A stretch of DNA of 64,000 bases from Lachnospiraceae bacterium (GTDB lineage: Bacteria > Bacillota > Clostridia > Lachnospirales > Lachnospiraceae): positions 62,001 through 126,000 of the forward strand of contig JAIDHX010000035.1 of the NCBI GenBank assembly GCA_029053015.1, in the 5' to 3' direction. The position numbers were made by a program, and so were the translations under genes. The notes under the pieces were generated by a model that was not told the origin of the DNA, ran no database searches, and was given only the letters and a program-made list of their open reading frames with translations. This document shows, piece after piece, positions 8,500-16,275 of the stretch (position 1 is the first letter of the stretch; each line of letters starts with the position of its first letter).

Positions 8500-9408
8500 T
8501 TAGAATGCCGCAGACATACTCACTGCCAATATAAAGATATAATACATCAGCCTCATAAAGCACCATACAATTGCTACGTTACACAATACTTTCCCTATTC
8601 TTGCCTTGTCTGCCATATCAGAGTCCATGCCTTCCCTACAGTAGCTCAATCCCATAATACCAAATATCAGACCTATGATAGATACAATAAAGGAGGTAAT
8701 CAATGCCGCCATTCCAAACGCAAGACCTTTTGTCGCCTTTTGATTCTTTTCCGCCCGATGGTCCGGCTCCCAAGGCGCAGACGTATTGGGCTGCGTTGAA
8801 CCGGCAGGATTCCATGTAGTCCTCTGCGCACTCTGCTTTCCACCCATCCAGCTCTCCGTGTAAACAGTTGTCGAAGAATTGCCGGACTGCTGCGAAGAGT
8901 CCTGTCCTGCCGTTCTTTGCGGCTGCGTAGCATAGGGCGGTGCAGACGGCTGCTCTTTTTGCTGCGCATAGGGCGGTACGGAAGACTGCGCAGGCGGCGT
9001 ATACGGCTGTGCGGCAGAAGACTGCGCAGGCGGCGTATACGACTGTGCAGGTTTCGGCTGCTGATAGATATTTTCCGAGCGGGTATATTCATCCTTAATA
9101 GGATGGCGCAGTGTTTCTATCAACTTGTCAATGCTTTCTTTATATGCCCGCTTTTTGCTTGCGGTTCCGGTCAATCCCACCTCATTGCCAAAGCTGCCTT
9201 TCAGCCATGCTTCTATATGTAAAATACCGCTCATATAACTCCATATTAAATACCGGTTTCCTTTTGCATCACCGTCAGCGCTCATATAGACCAGCTCATC
9301 CTTCCACTCGGTACGGATATACCGGTTCCTGTACAAATACTGCTCCATCGCTTCGCTGACTACGTCAAGCGGCTGATTAATCCCTGCATCCTGTATGTAT
9401 CTTGCCAT
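8500..9408 (-). CDS. Membrane protein with Pro/Gln-rich linker and two C-terminal helices
   Basis: 302 residues. The N-terminus (about 1-108) is a globular domain with the look of a bacterial PH-like or lipid-associated domain (YIRTEWKDELVYMSADG). Residues about 110-215 are low complexity with repeated YTPPAQSS and PPYA units. The C-terminus has two membrane helices in a DUF4190-like arrangement (LIFGIMGLSYCREGM). AGGAGG precedes the start. It precedes the zinc-ribbon and TPM genes in the same direction with a 60-nt gap, and probably belongs to the same envelope cluster. No function is known to me. Confidence 0.6.
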   Translation of the reverse strand: MARYIQDAGINQPLDVVSEAMEQYLYRNRYIRTEWKDELVYMSADGDAKGNRYLIWSYMSGILHIEAWLKGSFGNEVGLTGTASKKRAYKESIDKLIETLRHPIKDEYTRSENIYQQPKPAQSYTPPAQSSAAQPYTPPAQSSVPPYAQQKEQPSAPPYATQPQRTAGQDSSQQSGNSSTTVYTESWMGGKQSAQRTTWNPAGSTQPNTSAPWEPDHRAEKNQKATKGLAFGMAALITSFIVSIIGLIFGIMGLSYCREGMDSDMADKARIGKVLCNVAIVWCFMRLMYYIFILAVSMSAAF

Positions 9409-9530
9409 AGCGTCCTCCTCCTTTAGCCGTCAGTCACTTTGCTGAAGCTATACTACTATTCTACCGTAAATCAGAAGACATTTCCACTTTTATTTGACAC
9501 TGGGCTCTTGACACCCAAATTATAATAAGA

Positions 9531-9550
9531 GAGAAGCCCGAAAGCTTCTC
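9531..9550 (-). terminator. Terminator of the multi-pass protein gene
   Basis: GAGAAGC and GCTTCTC form a 7-bp stem with a 6-nt loop. On the minus strand a T-rich run follows, 16 nt beyond the stop codon at 9566. Confidence 0.75.
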
Positions 9551-9565
9551 CCTTTCCTGCAAAAC

Positions 9566-10489
9566 TTACATCTGTGCATTTCCATACTGCTGCTGTTCCT
9601 GCTGTCCCCTGTTGAAAAGGTTCCTGAATTTAGCGGAAAGCTTGCTGAGCTTGTCATACAAATCAAAAGTAATCTCTGTGGAAGGTGCAACCTGCATATA
9701 AGACACCATCATCTTTACCATCATATAGCTGTCCACAAAGGAGCTTTTGATAATCGCCGCTATTATCACTGCAAGAATGAACGCGAATATCCAGTGTATG
9801 TGTAACAGTGAGAAAAGACTTGCAAAAATCAGGAACGGCAGAAGCCATGCCAGAAGAGATATACCCATCACTATCAACGTCGTCACTGCAGCATTTTTTA
9901 AAAGAGTTTTCCAGTTCTGGAAGTAAATTACAACACCGTCAGCTGCGCTCTTGAACGCCGACTGCTCCCTATGTAAAAAGGTATAGCCGAGGCAGCACTC
10001 GTCAATGTAGTTCAATGCAATGTGTACAAATAACTGCGCAAAGGATACGATAACTGCCACACCCGGGATTTTGCCGAGCAAGTCTTCCACCTTCTGAAGC
10101 CCTCTCTGGAGCTGGCTTACCGCACCGCTCACCAACCGGTCAACCACGAAGTAAACGTTTGCTGTCACAAAACGTTCTTTTACCATGCCCTTTGCTGCCT
10201 CAAGCTGATTTTCCGGCAAAGTACCTGTCGTCACCGCCGTCGTCACCATTGCCACATGTCCCGCTTTCAGCATATAACCTATGTAACGCTCCGAAAAAGT
10301 GAAGACGCCCCCGATTAAGATTGCCCAAAGACAAAGTGCGATTGCCACAGTGCCTCCGCTTCCGAAAAGGCTTCCAATCCATAAAAACAGAAACATCGTT
10401 ATTGCTGAAATCAGAAAAATGACACCTCCCAGCGCCAGCTTCAGCCAGACAAATTTCATGGTTTTCAAATACACGTCTGTTGCTTTCAA
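9566..10489 (-). CDS. Multi-pass membrane protein of unknown function
   Basis: About 307 residues with six predicted membrane helices in two groups, a long loop (about 100-150) and a C-terminal amphipathic tail rich in Gln (GQQEQQQYGNAQM). The best start is a TTG at 10489, preceded by GGAGGG and seven A residues; the longer reading starts with a TTG that lies within the ribosome site itself. It resembles the choline-transporter-like or EI24-like membrane layouts only loosely. Its position just upstream of the envelope cluster is the only functional clue. Confidence 0.6.
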   Translation of the reverse strand: MKATDVYLKTMKFVWLKLALGGVIFLISAITMFLFLWIGSLFGSGGTVAIALCLWAILIGGVFTFSERYIGYMLKAGHVAMVTTAVTTGTLPENQLEAAKGMVKERFVTANVYFVVDRLVSGAVSQLQRGLQKVEDLLGKIPGVAVIVSFAQLFVHIALNYIDECCLGYTFLHREQSAFKSAADGVVIYFQNWKTLLKNAAVTTLIVMGISLLAWLLPFLIFASLFSLLHIHWIFAFILAVIIAAIIKSSFVDSYMMVKMMVSYMQVAPSTEITFDLYDKLSKLSAKFRNLFNRGQQEQQQYGNAQM

Positions 10490-10641
10490 TTTTTTTCCCT
10501 CCAATCATAATTTGTACGTATTTGCCATTTACCTGATTTTAAAATTGCAAATGCGTCACTTACAGTATACCGAACAGAGGGCTTTCTCTCTACGTGAAAT
10601 TCCGCACGATTATGGTAAAAATAGCGGAAATTTTGCACGAT

Positions 10642-10692
10642 AATACCCTTCTTTGACAAAACCTGCGTTTTTGTCAAAGAAGGGTATTTTTT
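10642..10692. terminator. Long perfect hairpin with T-run downstream of ptsI
   Basis: A 20-bp perfect stem (10642-10661 with 10669-10688) encloses a 7-nt loop and is followed on the plus strand by a T-run. It sits 8 bp after the ptsI stop codon, which lies on the minus strand, where the hairpin is followed only by ATCG. It probably ends the fructose operon, but the strongest terminator polarity is on the plus strand. Confidence 0.65.
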
Positions 10693-10699
10693 CCATTCC

Positions 10700-12331
10700 T
10701 TAAAGAGTATTTACATCTGTTTCCAAAATAATTTTCCGGATAGGAAGGATACGCCCCGGTGATACGGAAAGCTCATCTACTCCCATCTTTAAAAACTCCT
10801 GTGTCAGAGAGGTATCCGCCCCCAATTCGCCGCAGATACCTGCCCAGATTCCTGCTTTGTGGGCATTGTCCACCACCGTTTGTATCATGCGAAGAATTGC
10901 CGGATGGTGGGAGTCGTAAAATGCATCCAATTCAGGATTCTGCCTGTCGATTGCCAAAGTGTACTGTGTCAAGTCGTTGGTTCCGATACTGAAGAAATCA
11001 ACCTCTTTTGCAAGCTCGTCACTCATCACCACGGCTGCCGGTGTTTCAATCATAATGCCCTGCTCCACCTCGCCGTACTCGATGTGCTGCTCTTCCAGCT
11101 CTTTTTTCACCTCGGCAACAATTTCCTTAATTTTCCGTACCTCATCTACAGAAATAATCATGGGGTACATAACTGCTATGTTCCCGTATGCACTGGCGCG
11201 GAAAAGTGCGCGGAGCTGTGTTTTAAAGACCTCCGGTCTTGTCAGGCAGATACGAATGGCGCGAAGTCCCATGGCAGGATTTTCTTCATGCGCAAGCTTA
11301 AAATAGTCCGCCTGCTTATCTGCTCCTATGTCCAGTGTGCGGATAATCACCTTCTTGCCCGCCATGGTTTCCGCAACGGTTTTATATACCGTAAACTGTT
11401 CTTCCTCTGTAGGATAGTCCTCTTTCTCCAGATACAGGAATTCACTTCTGAAAAGACCGATTCCGCCGGCATCGTTCTGGAGTACCATCGCCAAATCCTT
11501 GCTGTTTCCGATGTTGGCGTACAGCTTGATTTTCCTGCCGTCCAGAGTAATGTTTTCTTTTCCCCGAAGCGTAAGTAAAAGCTCCTTCTGTTCCTCTTCC
11601 GCCTTTTTGCGCTCCTGCATCTGCGCAAGGATTTCCTCCTCCGGCTCCACATAGAGTATACCTTTCGCACCGTCTATAATTGCCGGCTTTCCGTCCACAG
11701 TATCGTCAAGCGGAATGGGCGTGCCGATAAGTGCAGGAATATTCATTGTTTTAGCTAAAATGGCAGTATGGGAATTGAGTGAGCCATGTACTGTCACAAA
11801 TGCCAGCACCTTATCCTTGTCAAGCTGCACGGTTTCACTGGGCGCAAGGTCATCCGCCGCAATAATTACAGGCTCCGAAAGCTTCTCCATCCCCGCGCTT
11901 TTGCCGTTTAAAACTGTCAGCAGCCTCTCGGAAATATCTTTTACATCCGCAGCGCGCTCCCGCATATAATCGTCTTCCATATCAGAAAACATTTTATAGA
12001 AATTGTCGGAAGTGGCGGCAACGGCATACTCGGCATTGACCGACTGGGTCTCTATAATATTTTCAATCGCTTCCACAAAACCGTCATCCTGCAGCATCAT
12101 CTGATGGATTTCAAAAATTGCCGCACTCGCTTCCCCGATGGACTTCACAGAGCTTTCATATAAATCCTGAAGCTGCTTTATCGCTTCCTGCTGTGCGTTC
12201 CTGAAACGCGCAAGTTCTGACTCTGTATCTTCTATTTTCGTGCGCTTTACCTGCTGCTCGCCCTTTTTATAGATAAATATCTTTCCGATGGCAACTCCGT
12301 TTATTACACTCTTTCCCTGAAATGTCAGCAT
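10700..12331 (-). CDS. ptsI: Phosphoenolpyruvate-protein phosphotransferase (enzyme I)
   Basis: This enzyme takes phosphate from PEP and passes it to HPr, the first step of the sugar PTS. About 543 residues. The N-terminal domain carries the phosphorylated His in GSLNSHTAILAKTM. The C-terminal barrel carries the PEP-binding GLFRSEFLYL and GIGTNDLTQY-type signatures and the catalytic Cys in GICGELGAD. The start at 12331 follows GGGAG and gives the usual distance to NGVAIG; an upstream ATG at 12358 lacks a proper site. It is the last gene of the fructose operon, 45 nt after ptsH. Confidence 0.95.
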   Translation of the reverse strand: MLTFQGKSVINGVAIGKIFIYKKGEQQVKRTKIEDTESELARFRNAQQEAIKQLQDLYESSVKSIGEASAAIFEIHQMMLQDDGFVEAIENIIETQSVNAEYAVAATSDNFYKMFSDMEDDYMRERAADVKDISERLLTVLNGKSAGMEKLSEPVIIAADDLAPSETVQLDKDKVLAFVTVHGSLNSHTAILAKTMNIPALIGTPIPLDDTVDGKPAIIDGAKGILYVEPEEEILAQMQERKKAEEEQKELLLTLRGKENITLDGRKIKLYANIGNSKDLAMVLQNDAGGIGLFRSEFLYLEKEDYPTEEEQFTVYKTVAETMAGKKVIIRTLDIGADKQADYFKLAHEENPAMGLRAIRICLTRPEVFKTQLRALFRASAYGNIAVMYPMIISVDEVRKIKEIVAEVKKELEEQHIEYGEVEQGIMIETPAAVVMSDELAKEVDFFSIGTNDLTQYTLAIDRQNPELDAFYDSHHPAILRMIQTVVDNAHKAGIWAGICGELGADTSLTQEFLKMGVDELSVSPGRILPIRKIILETDVNTL

Positions 12332-12376
12332 GTCATCCGCTCCCTTCTCCTTTTCCATACCCCATTTTTGCGGTTT

Positions 12377-12634
12377 TTACAGATTTTCTTTTAAAAAGGC
12401 TTCTATTTTCTGAATCGCAATCTCTTCGTCAGCACCTTCCGCCGTCATGGTAATTTCCTGTCCCTGCTTTACTGCCAGACCCATTACGCCGAAAATTCTT
12501 TTCGCATCCGCACTCTTTCCATCCTTGGCTATGGTAATTGCCGACTCAAATTCCTTAAGCATCTTAATCAATTCTCCCGCCGGTCTCGCATGAATTCCCT
12601 CAGGGTCTGTAATCGTATACTTCAATTCTTTCAT
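12377..12634 (-). CDS. ptsH: HPr-family phosphocarrier with Arg at position 46
   Basis: This 85-residue protein carries phosphate from enzyme I to the EIIA domain. His15 lies in GIHARPAG and is intact. The region that in Firmicutes HPr contains Ser46 (K-S-I-M-G-V-M) reads K-R-I-F-G-V-M here, so residue 46 is Arg. HPr kinase/phosphorylase could not modify it, and it should not act as the P-Ser-HPr corepressor of CcpA. It lies between fruA and ptsI, which suggests a carrier dedicated to fructose uptake, with another HPr elsewhere for catabolite control. Confidence 0.92.
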   Translation of the reverse strand: MKELKYTITDPEGIHARPAGELIKMLKEFESAITIAKDGKSADAKRIFGVMGLAVKQGQEITMTAEGADEEIAIQKIEAFLKENL

Positions 12635-12689
12635 AATCTTTTTTCCTTTCTTTTATTTAAAATTTTTAAATTCGCGATCACCTTTTCCA

Positions 12690-14654
12690 CTATGCAACTT
12701 TCTTTTTCAGCAGCCCCAACAGCAACGCACTAACCGCCGTACCAACTACCAGAGCCACAAGGTACATAAGCGCGTGTTCTACTACCGGAAATACGAAGAT
12801 TCCGCCATGAGGCGCCATCAGTGTACAGCCAAATGCCATGGACAGCGCGCCCGCTACTGCAGAGCCTATGATACAGGAAGGAATTACACGCAGCGGATCG
12901 GACGCTGCAAAGGGTATCGCACCTTCGGTAATAAAAGCAAGACCCATAATAAAGTTGGTCGGGCCGGACTCTCTCTCCTGCTTGGTAAATTTATTCTTAA
13001 ATAACAGGGTTGCCAGCGCAATCGCACAGGGAGGCACCATACCGCCAATCATAACTGCTGCCATAACCGCATAGTTTCCTTCGATAATGGACGCTGTACC
13101 AAACACATACGCCGCTTTGTTGAAGGGACCACCCATATCAATCGCCATCATGCCTGCAAGCAATGCACCCAGAACCAGTTTGCTGGTGCTTCCCATACCC
13201 TCAAGCGCTGCATTCAGTGCTGTATTAAGCGCTCCAATGGGAGGCTCTACCAAAAAGGTCATAATCAGACCCATAAACAGGATACCAAAGAACGGGAACA
13301 GAAGTACCGGTGACAATTTTTCAATTGCTTTCGGAAGCTTTTCAAAGAGCTTCTTTAAAAGCAGCACCAGATAACCCGCAATAAAGCCTGCTGCCAGCGC
13401 GCCTAAGAATCCTGACTTTCCGTTTGCTGCAATGGCTCCTCCGATAAAGCCTACTGCAAGACCGGGACGATCCGCAATACTCATGGCAATGTATCCGGCA
13501 AGAATCGGAAGCATAAATCCAAATGCCACACCACCTATATTTTTAAAGACTGCCGCTGCCGGTGTAATAGTACCAAAATTTTCTCTCTCCGCCGCGGAAA
13601 GGCTTGCCATATCCACACCTATAGAGTCTAAGAGAAATGCAATGGCAATCAGGATACCGCCGCCCACAACAAAGGGAAGCATATGGGACACGCCGTTCAT
13701 CAGATGCATGTATATCTGATGTCCGATACCGCCCTTGTCGCCGGAAGCCGCGCCTTCTGATGCTGCCGCCTGTCCTGCCTTATATATGGGAGCATCTCCG
13801 TTTATGGCTCTCTCTACCAGCTTATCCGCTTTTCCGATACCGTCGGATACCTGACATACAATTACCTTTTTTCCTGCGAAACGATCCATGGGAACTTTGG
13901 TGTCCGCTGCCACAATGATACAGTCCGCTTCTGCAATCTCTTTCGCCGTCACAACGTTCTTTGCGCCCGCAGAACCTCTGGTTTCCACTTTGACAAAGCA
14001 GTTCTTTGCCTTTGCTGCTTTTTCCAGACTTTCTGCTGCCATATAAGTATGTGCAATGCCCGTGGGACATGCGGTTACTGCAAGGATTCTGCATACGGGT
14101 GCTGCCCCGCCCTCTGCGGAAGCTGCCGTGTTCTCCGTATCTGCCGCCGCGCTGTCCGCTTTGCTCTGCGCCTCTTTTTCTGCTTCTTCCTCTATGCGCT
14201 TTGCTTCTACATTATCTATGATTTCCAAAAATTCTTCTGCCGTCTTTGCCTGTTTTAAATTATCAGAAAACTTCTCGTCCATCAAGAGCACGGAAAGCCT
14301 GCTCAGCACATCCAAATGTACATTGTCCTTCGTGTTTGGCGCCGCAATCAGAAACAGCAGATTGACCGGCTCTCCGTCCAGGGAATCAAAATCCACCCCG
14401 TTTGGAATCACCATGGCAGAAAGCCCGGGAGCCGTAACTGCGTCGCACTTTCCATGCGGTATTGCGATGCCCTCGCCGATACCCGTCGTTCCTTCCTCTT
14501 CTCTTGCAAATACTTGCTTTTCGTAGCTCTCCCTGTCCTTGATATTTCCGCTCTTTTCCATCAGGGAGACTGCCAGCTTAAGCGCTTCGCTCTTTCCTGC
14601 CGGCGCTGCATTTAATTCGATACTTTCTTTTTTCAATAAGTCTGTAATCTTCAT
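12690..14654 (-). CDS. fruA: PTS fructose transporter subunit IIABC
   Basis: This permease imports fructose as fructose 1-phosphate. About 654 residues. EIIA (about 1-145) has the active His in AIPHGK. EIIB (about 190-290) has the active Cys in VTACPTGIAHTYMAAE. EIIC (about 310-650) has eight to ten membrane helices. A short Ala/Glu-rich linker separates IIA and IIB. The start at 14654 follows GGGAG; an upstream ATG lacks one. It follows fruK by 41 nt. The gap holds a 6-bp hairpin 5 nt ahead of the ribosome site. Confidence 0.95.
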   Translation of the reverse strand: MKITDLLKKESIELNAAPAGKSEALKLAVSLMEKSGNIKDRESYEKQVFAREEEGTTGIGEGIAIPHGKCDAVTAPGLSAMVIPNGVDFDSLDGEPVNLLFLIAAPNTKDNVHLDVLSRLSVLLMDEKFSDNLKQAKTAEEFLEIIDNVEAKRIEEEAEKEAQSKADSAAADTENTAASAEGGAAPVCRILAVTACPTGIAHTYMAAESLEKAAKAKNCFVKVETRGSAGAKNVVTAKEIAEADCIIVAADTKVPMDRFAGKKVIVCQVSDGIGKADKLVERAINGDAPIYKAGQAAASEGAASGDKGGIGHQIYMHLMNGVSHMLPFVVGGGILIAIAFLLDSIGVDMASLSAAERENFGTITPAAAVFKNIGGVAFGFMLPILAGYIAMSIADRPGLAVGFIGGAIAANGKSGFLGALAAGFIAGYLVLLLKKLFEKLPKAIEKLSPVLLFPFFGILFMGLIMTFLVEPPIGALNTALNAALEGMGSTSKLVLGALLAGMMAIDMGGPFNKAAYVFGTASIIEGNYAVMAAVMIGGMVPPCAIALATLLFKNKFTKQERESGPTNFIMGLAFITEGAIPFAASDPLRVIPSCIIGSAVAGALSMAFGCTLMAPHGGIFVFPVVEHALMYLVALVVGTAVSALLLGLLKKKVA

Positions 14655-14667
14655 ATTTGCTCCCATC

Positions 14668-14685
14668 TGTGTGCTTTGGCACACA
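14668..14685 (-). promoter_or_regulatory. Small hairpin just upstream of the fruA ribosome site
   Basis: Read on the minus strand, TGTGTGC, loop CAAA, GCACACA is followed directly by GATGGGAG and the start codon. The same layout, with the same CAAA loop and the same GATGGGAG but a different stem, precedes the oligoendopeptidase gene. It may modulate translation or protect an mRNA end. Confidence 0.5.
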
Positions 14686-14695
14686 CACCTTTTTG

Positions 14696-15598
14696 CTACA
14701 TCTGCATAAGCAGCTCTTCTACCTCTTCCTTTGTCGCCAGCAGCTCTGAAAATGCGCTTGCACTGCCTGTCGCGACTCCCATCTTAAATGCCTCTTCATA
14801 GCTTCCCGTCTTCAGCCATCCGGCAAGAAAACCTGCTACCATAGAATCTCCTGCACCTACGGCATTTACCAGCCTGCCCTTCGGCGCTTCTCTTTGGTAG
14901 ACCTTTCCGTCAGCCGCCGCCAGTACTGCGCCCTCGCCTGCCATGGATACCAGCACGTTTGCCGCTCCCATCGCACGCAGCTTCTCCGCATAGGGAATGA
15001 CCTCTTCTGCCGTCCTTAAGGTTACACCGAAAATTTCTCCCAGTTCATGATTATTGGGCTTTATGAGAAAAGGCGCAAATGGCAGGACATTCATGAGCAG
15101 TTCTCTCGTCGCGTCCACCACTATAATGATTCCCTTTCCGGAAAGTCTTTCACAAATTTCCTGATAGATGGAATCCGGCAGGGAAGACGGTATGCTGCCC
15201 GCCAAAACCAAAATATCTCCTTCCTTCAGGGTGTCCAGCCTGTCAAGAAGCTTCTGCAGACTTTCCTTGTCAATATCAGGACCCTTGCCATTGATTTCCG
15301 TACCGTCCACATTTTTCAACTTTAGATTAATACGGGAAAATCCTTTCTCTATCTCTATGAACTCCGTGCGGCACCCGATTTCCTCCAGCCTTCTGCTGAT
15401 TTCCTTTCCGGTAAAGCCCGCCATAAATCCCAGCGCCGTATTTTCCACGCCCAGATTTTTCAGCACGATGGAAACATTGATGCCTTTTCCTCCCGGCAGA
15501 AGCGTCTCTTCGTCCGTGCGGTTTGTAAGTCCCATCTGAAAGTGGTTCACCGATACAATATAGTCAAGCGCCGGATTAAAAGTAATGGTGTATATCAT
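14696..15598 (-). CDS. fruK: 1-phosphofructokinase
   Basis: This PfkB-family kinase phosphorylates fructose 1-phosphate to fructose 1,6-bisphosphate. 300 residues. Signatures include TFNPALDY at the N-terminus, GGKGINVS, the GPDID substrate loop and the C-terminal VNAVGAGDSMVAGFLAG with the catalytic Asp. The start at 15598 has GGAGG 8 nt upstream; the longer reading begins with a GTG within that ribosome site. It is the first gene of fruK-fruA-ptsH-ptsI and is expressed from the promoter at 15662-15690. Confidence 0.95.
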   Translation of the reverse strand: MIYTITFNPALDYIVSVNHFQMGLTNRTDEETLLPGGKGINVSIVLKNLGVENTALGFMAGFTGKEISRRLEEIGCRTEFIEIEKGFSRINLKLKNVDGTEINGKGPDIDKESLQKLLDRLDTLKEGDILVLAGSIPSSLPDSIYQEICERLSGKGIIIVVDATRELLMNVLPFAPFLIKPNNHELGEIFGVTLRTAEEVIPYAEKLRAMGAANVLVSMAGEGAVLAAADGKVYQREAPKGRLVNAVGAGDSMVAGFLAGWLKTGSYEEAFKMGVATGSASAFSELLATKEEVEELLMQM

Positions 15599-15610
15599 TT
15601 GTTTCACCTC

Positions 15611-15650
15611 CTTCTTTGATTGGATTTGATTGTTTGTGACCGTTTTTGAT
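15611..15650. promoter_or_regulatory. Phased TTTGAT repeats, probable FruR operator
   Basis: TTTGAT occurs at 15615-15620, 15625-15630 and 15645-15650, that is with 10-bp and 20-bp spacing on one face of the helix. The repeats lie between the fruK -10 box and its ribosome site. DeoR-family repressors usually bind phased direct repeats, and fruR lies next door. Confidence 0.6.
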
Positions 15651-15661
15651 TTTGTAATGTT

Positions 15662-15690
15662 ATTATATAATCAAATTTATTCCTTTGCAA
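15662..15690 (-). promoter_or_regulatory. Promoter of the fruK-fruA-ptsH-ptsI operon
   Basis: On the minus strand TTGCAA (15685-15690) and TATAAT (15662-15667) are 17 bp apart, about 64 bp upstream of fruK. Direct repeats flank it on both sides. Confidence 0.8.
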
Positions 15691-15739
15691 TCCGCCTAAT
15701 GCACATTCTTTGGGTGGTAAATTTGTGCAAATTCAACAA

Positions 15740-15759
15740 AAATCGGTCAAATTCGGTCA
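15740..15759. promoter_or_regulatory. CGGTCA tandem repeat upstream of the fru promoter
   Basis: CGGTCA occurs at 15744-15749 and 15754-15759, exactly 10 bp apart, about 55 bp upstream of the -35 box. A single inverted copy (TGACCG, 15637-15642) lies downstream of the -10. This is a plausible second binding region for FruR or another activator. Confidence 0.4.
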
Positions 15760-15787
15760 TGTACAAGGTTGCTACTTGGCGAGTCAC

Positions 15788-15853
15788 GCCGGGAGTGGAG
15801 GGATATGTCCGGGCAGACGCGCTCTCGCTCGGACATATCCCTCCACTCCCGGC
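15788..15853 (-). repeat. Structured intergenic repeat, copy C (short form)
   Basis: A perfect 24-bp inverted repeat (15788-15811 with 15830-15853) encloses an 18-nt loop. On the minus strand the loop holds GAGCGAGAGCGCGTCTG, identical to the same part of copy B. Inside it GC-GAGA-GC (15821-15828) is a mini-hairpin with a GNRA tetraloop. This copy lacks the second helix and the apical motif of the other copies. Its 5' flank on this strand, GTTTCAGCC, is the same as that of copy B. It is not a normal terminator, since it has no T-run. Confidence 0.8.
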
Positions 15854-16077
15854 TGAAACGCGCGAAAGGTGCTCCCCACACCAGACCGATTCTCACTTAA
15901 AAAATGCAGCGTAGCAAGTATGCGAAAATGACCGCTATGCTGACTGCCGACATTGTGCGCAACTACCAAACCGCCACTATAACTTGTCCATACACGCGCC
16001 ATTGCGGTTTTACTACAACTCCCTTTTTTGCGGCAAGGAACGCTGCCGTGGTTTGCAGCGGGTAACAGCCGGATTGT
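15854..16077. other. Non-coding interval between repeat copies C and D
   Basis: 224 bp between two inverted structured repeats. I see no gene with a ribosome site. A 98-codon frame on the minus strand runs through copy C and is judged spurious. The segment has several short imperfect inverted repeats, for example around 15908-15948. It may be the inner part of a mobile or RNA-coding unit bounded by C and D. Confidence 0.4.
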
Positions 16078-16192
16078 CAAGCTATTCCTATGGCGCCCGT
16101 TAAGAAGCGTCGGCGCTTAGCGAGGTTTTTTCGAGCTTAGCGTCCGCTACGCTTCTTTTCGAACGAGAGTGGGGCGCCGTAGGAATAGCTTG
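16078..16192 (+). repeat. Structured intergenic repeat, copy D
   Basis: The outer helix pairs 16078-16098 with 16172-16192, 21 bp with one T-G wobble. The inner helix pairs 16102-16110 with 16149-16157 (9 bp, perfect), then GGCGCT (16112-16117) with AGCGTC, a T-T mismatch, AGC with GCT, and the apical motif GAGGTTTTTTCGA (16122-16134). On the 3' side AC-GAGA-GT (16163-16170) is the GNRA mini-hairpin. Stems differ from copies A and B while loops are the same, so paired positions have changed together. Confidence 0.85.
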
Positions 16193-16235
16193 CCAAATCG
16201 GCGTCCCTCTCTGCAAACTCATCACCTTCCGCGCG

Positions 16236-16275
16236 TAAAAAAACAGACACACTCTCTTCAAAGTATGCCTGTTTC
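16236..16275 (-). terminator. Terminator of fruR
   Basis: On the minus strand AAACAGGCATAC and GTGTGTCTGTTT form a 12-position stem with two imperfect pairs, followed by a T-run. It lies 32 bp after the fruR stop codon. Confidence 0.75.

Noticed and set aside
8929-9060. Tandem repeat coding for Pro/Gln-rich units as a CRISPR-like array
   Set aside because: The repeats are short, in frame and encode YTPPAQSS-type linker units of a protein. There are no unique spacers and no cas genes.
8700-9092. 130-codon minus-strand frame overlapping the Pro/Gln-rich protein gene
   Set aside because: It is an Arg/Ser-rich shadow of the repeat region in another frame.
15784-16080. 98-codon minus-strand open frame across repeat copy C
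   Set aside because: It runs through the inverted repeat, has no ribosome site at its start and no recognisable domain. Its length follows from the GC-rich palindrome.
15788-16192. Insertion sequence with a transposase
   Set aside because: No transposase or recombinase gene is present anywhere near the repeats, and no target-site duplication was found by eye.
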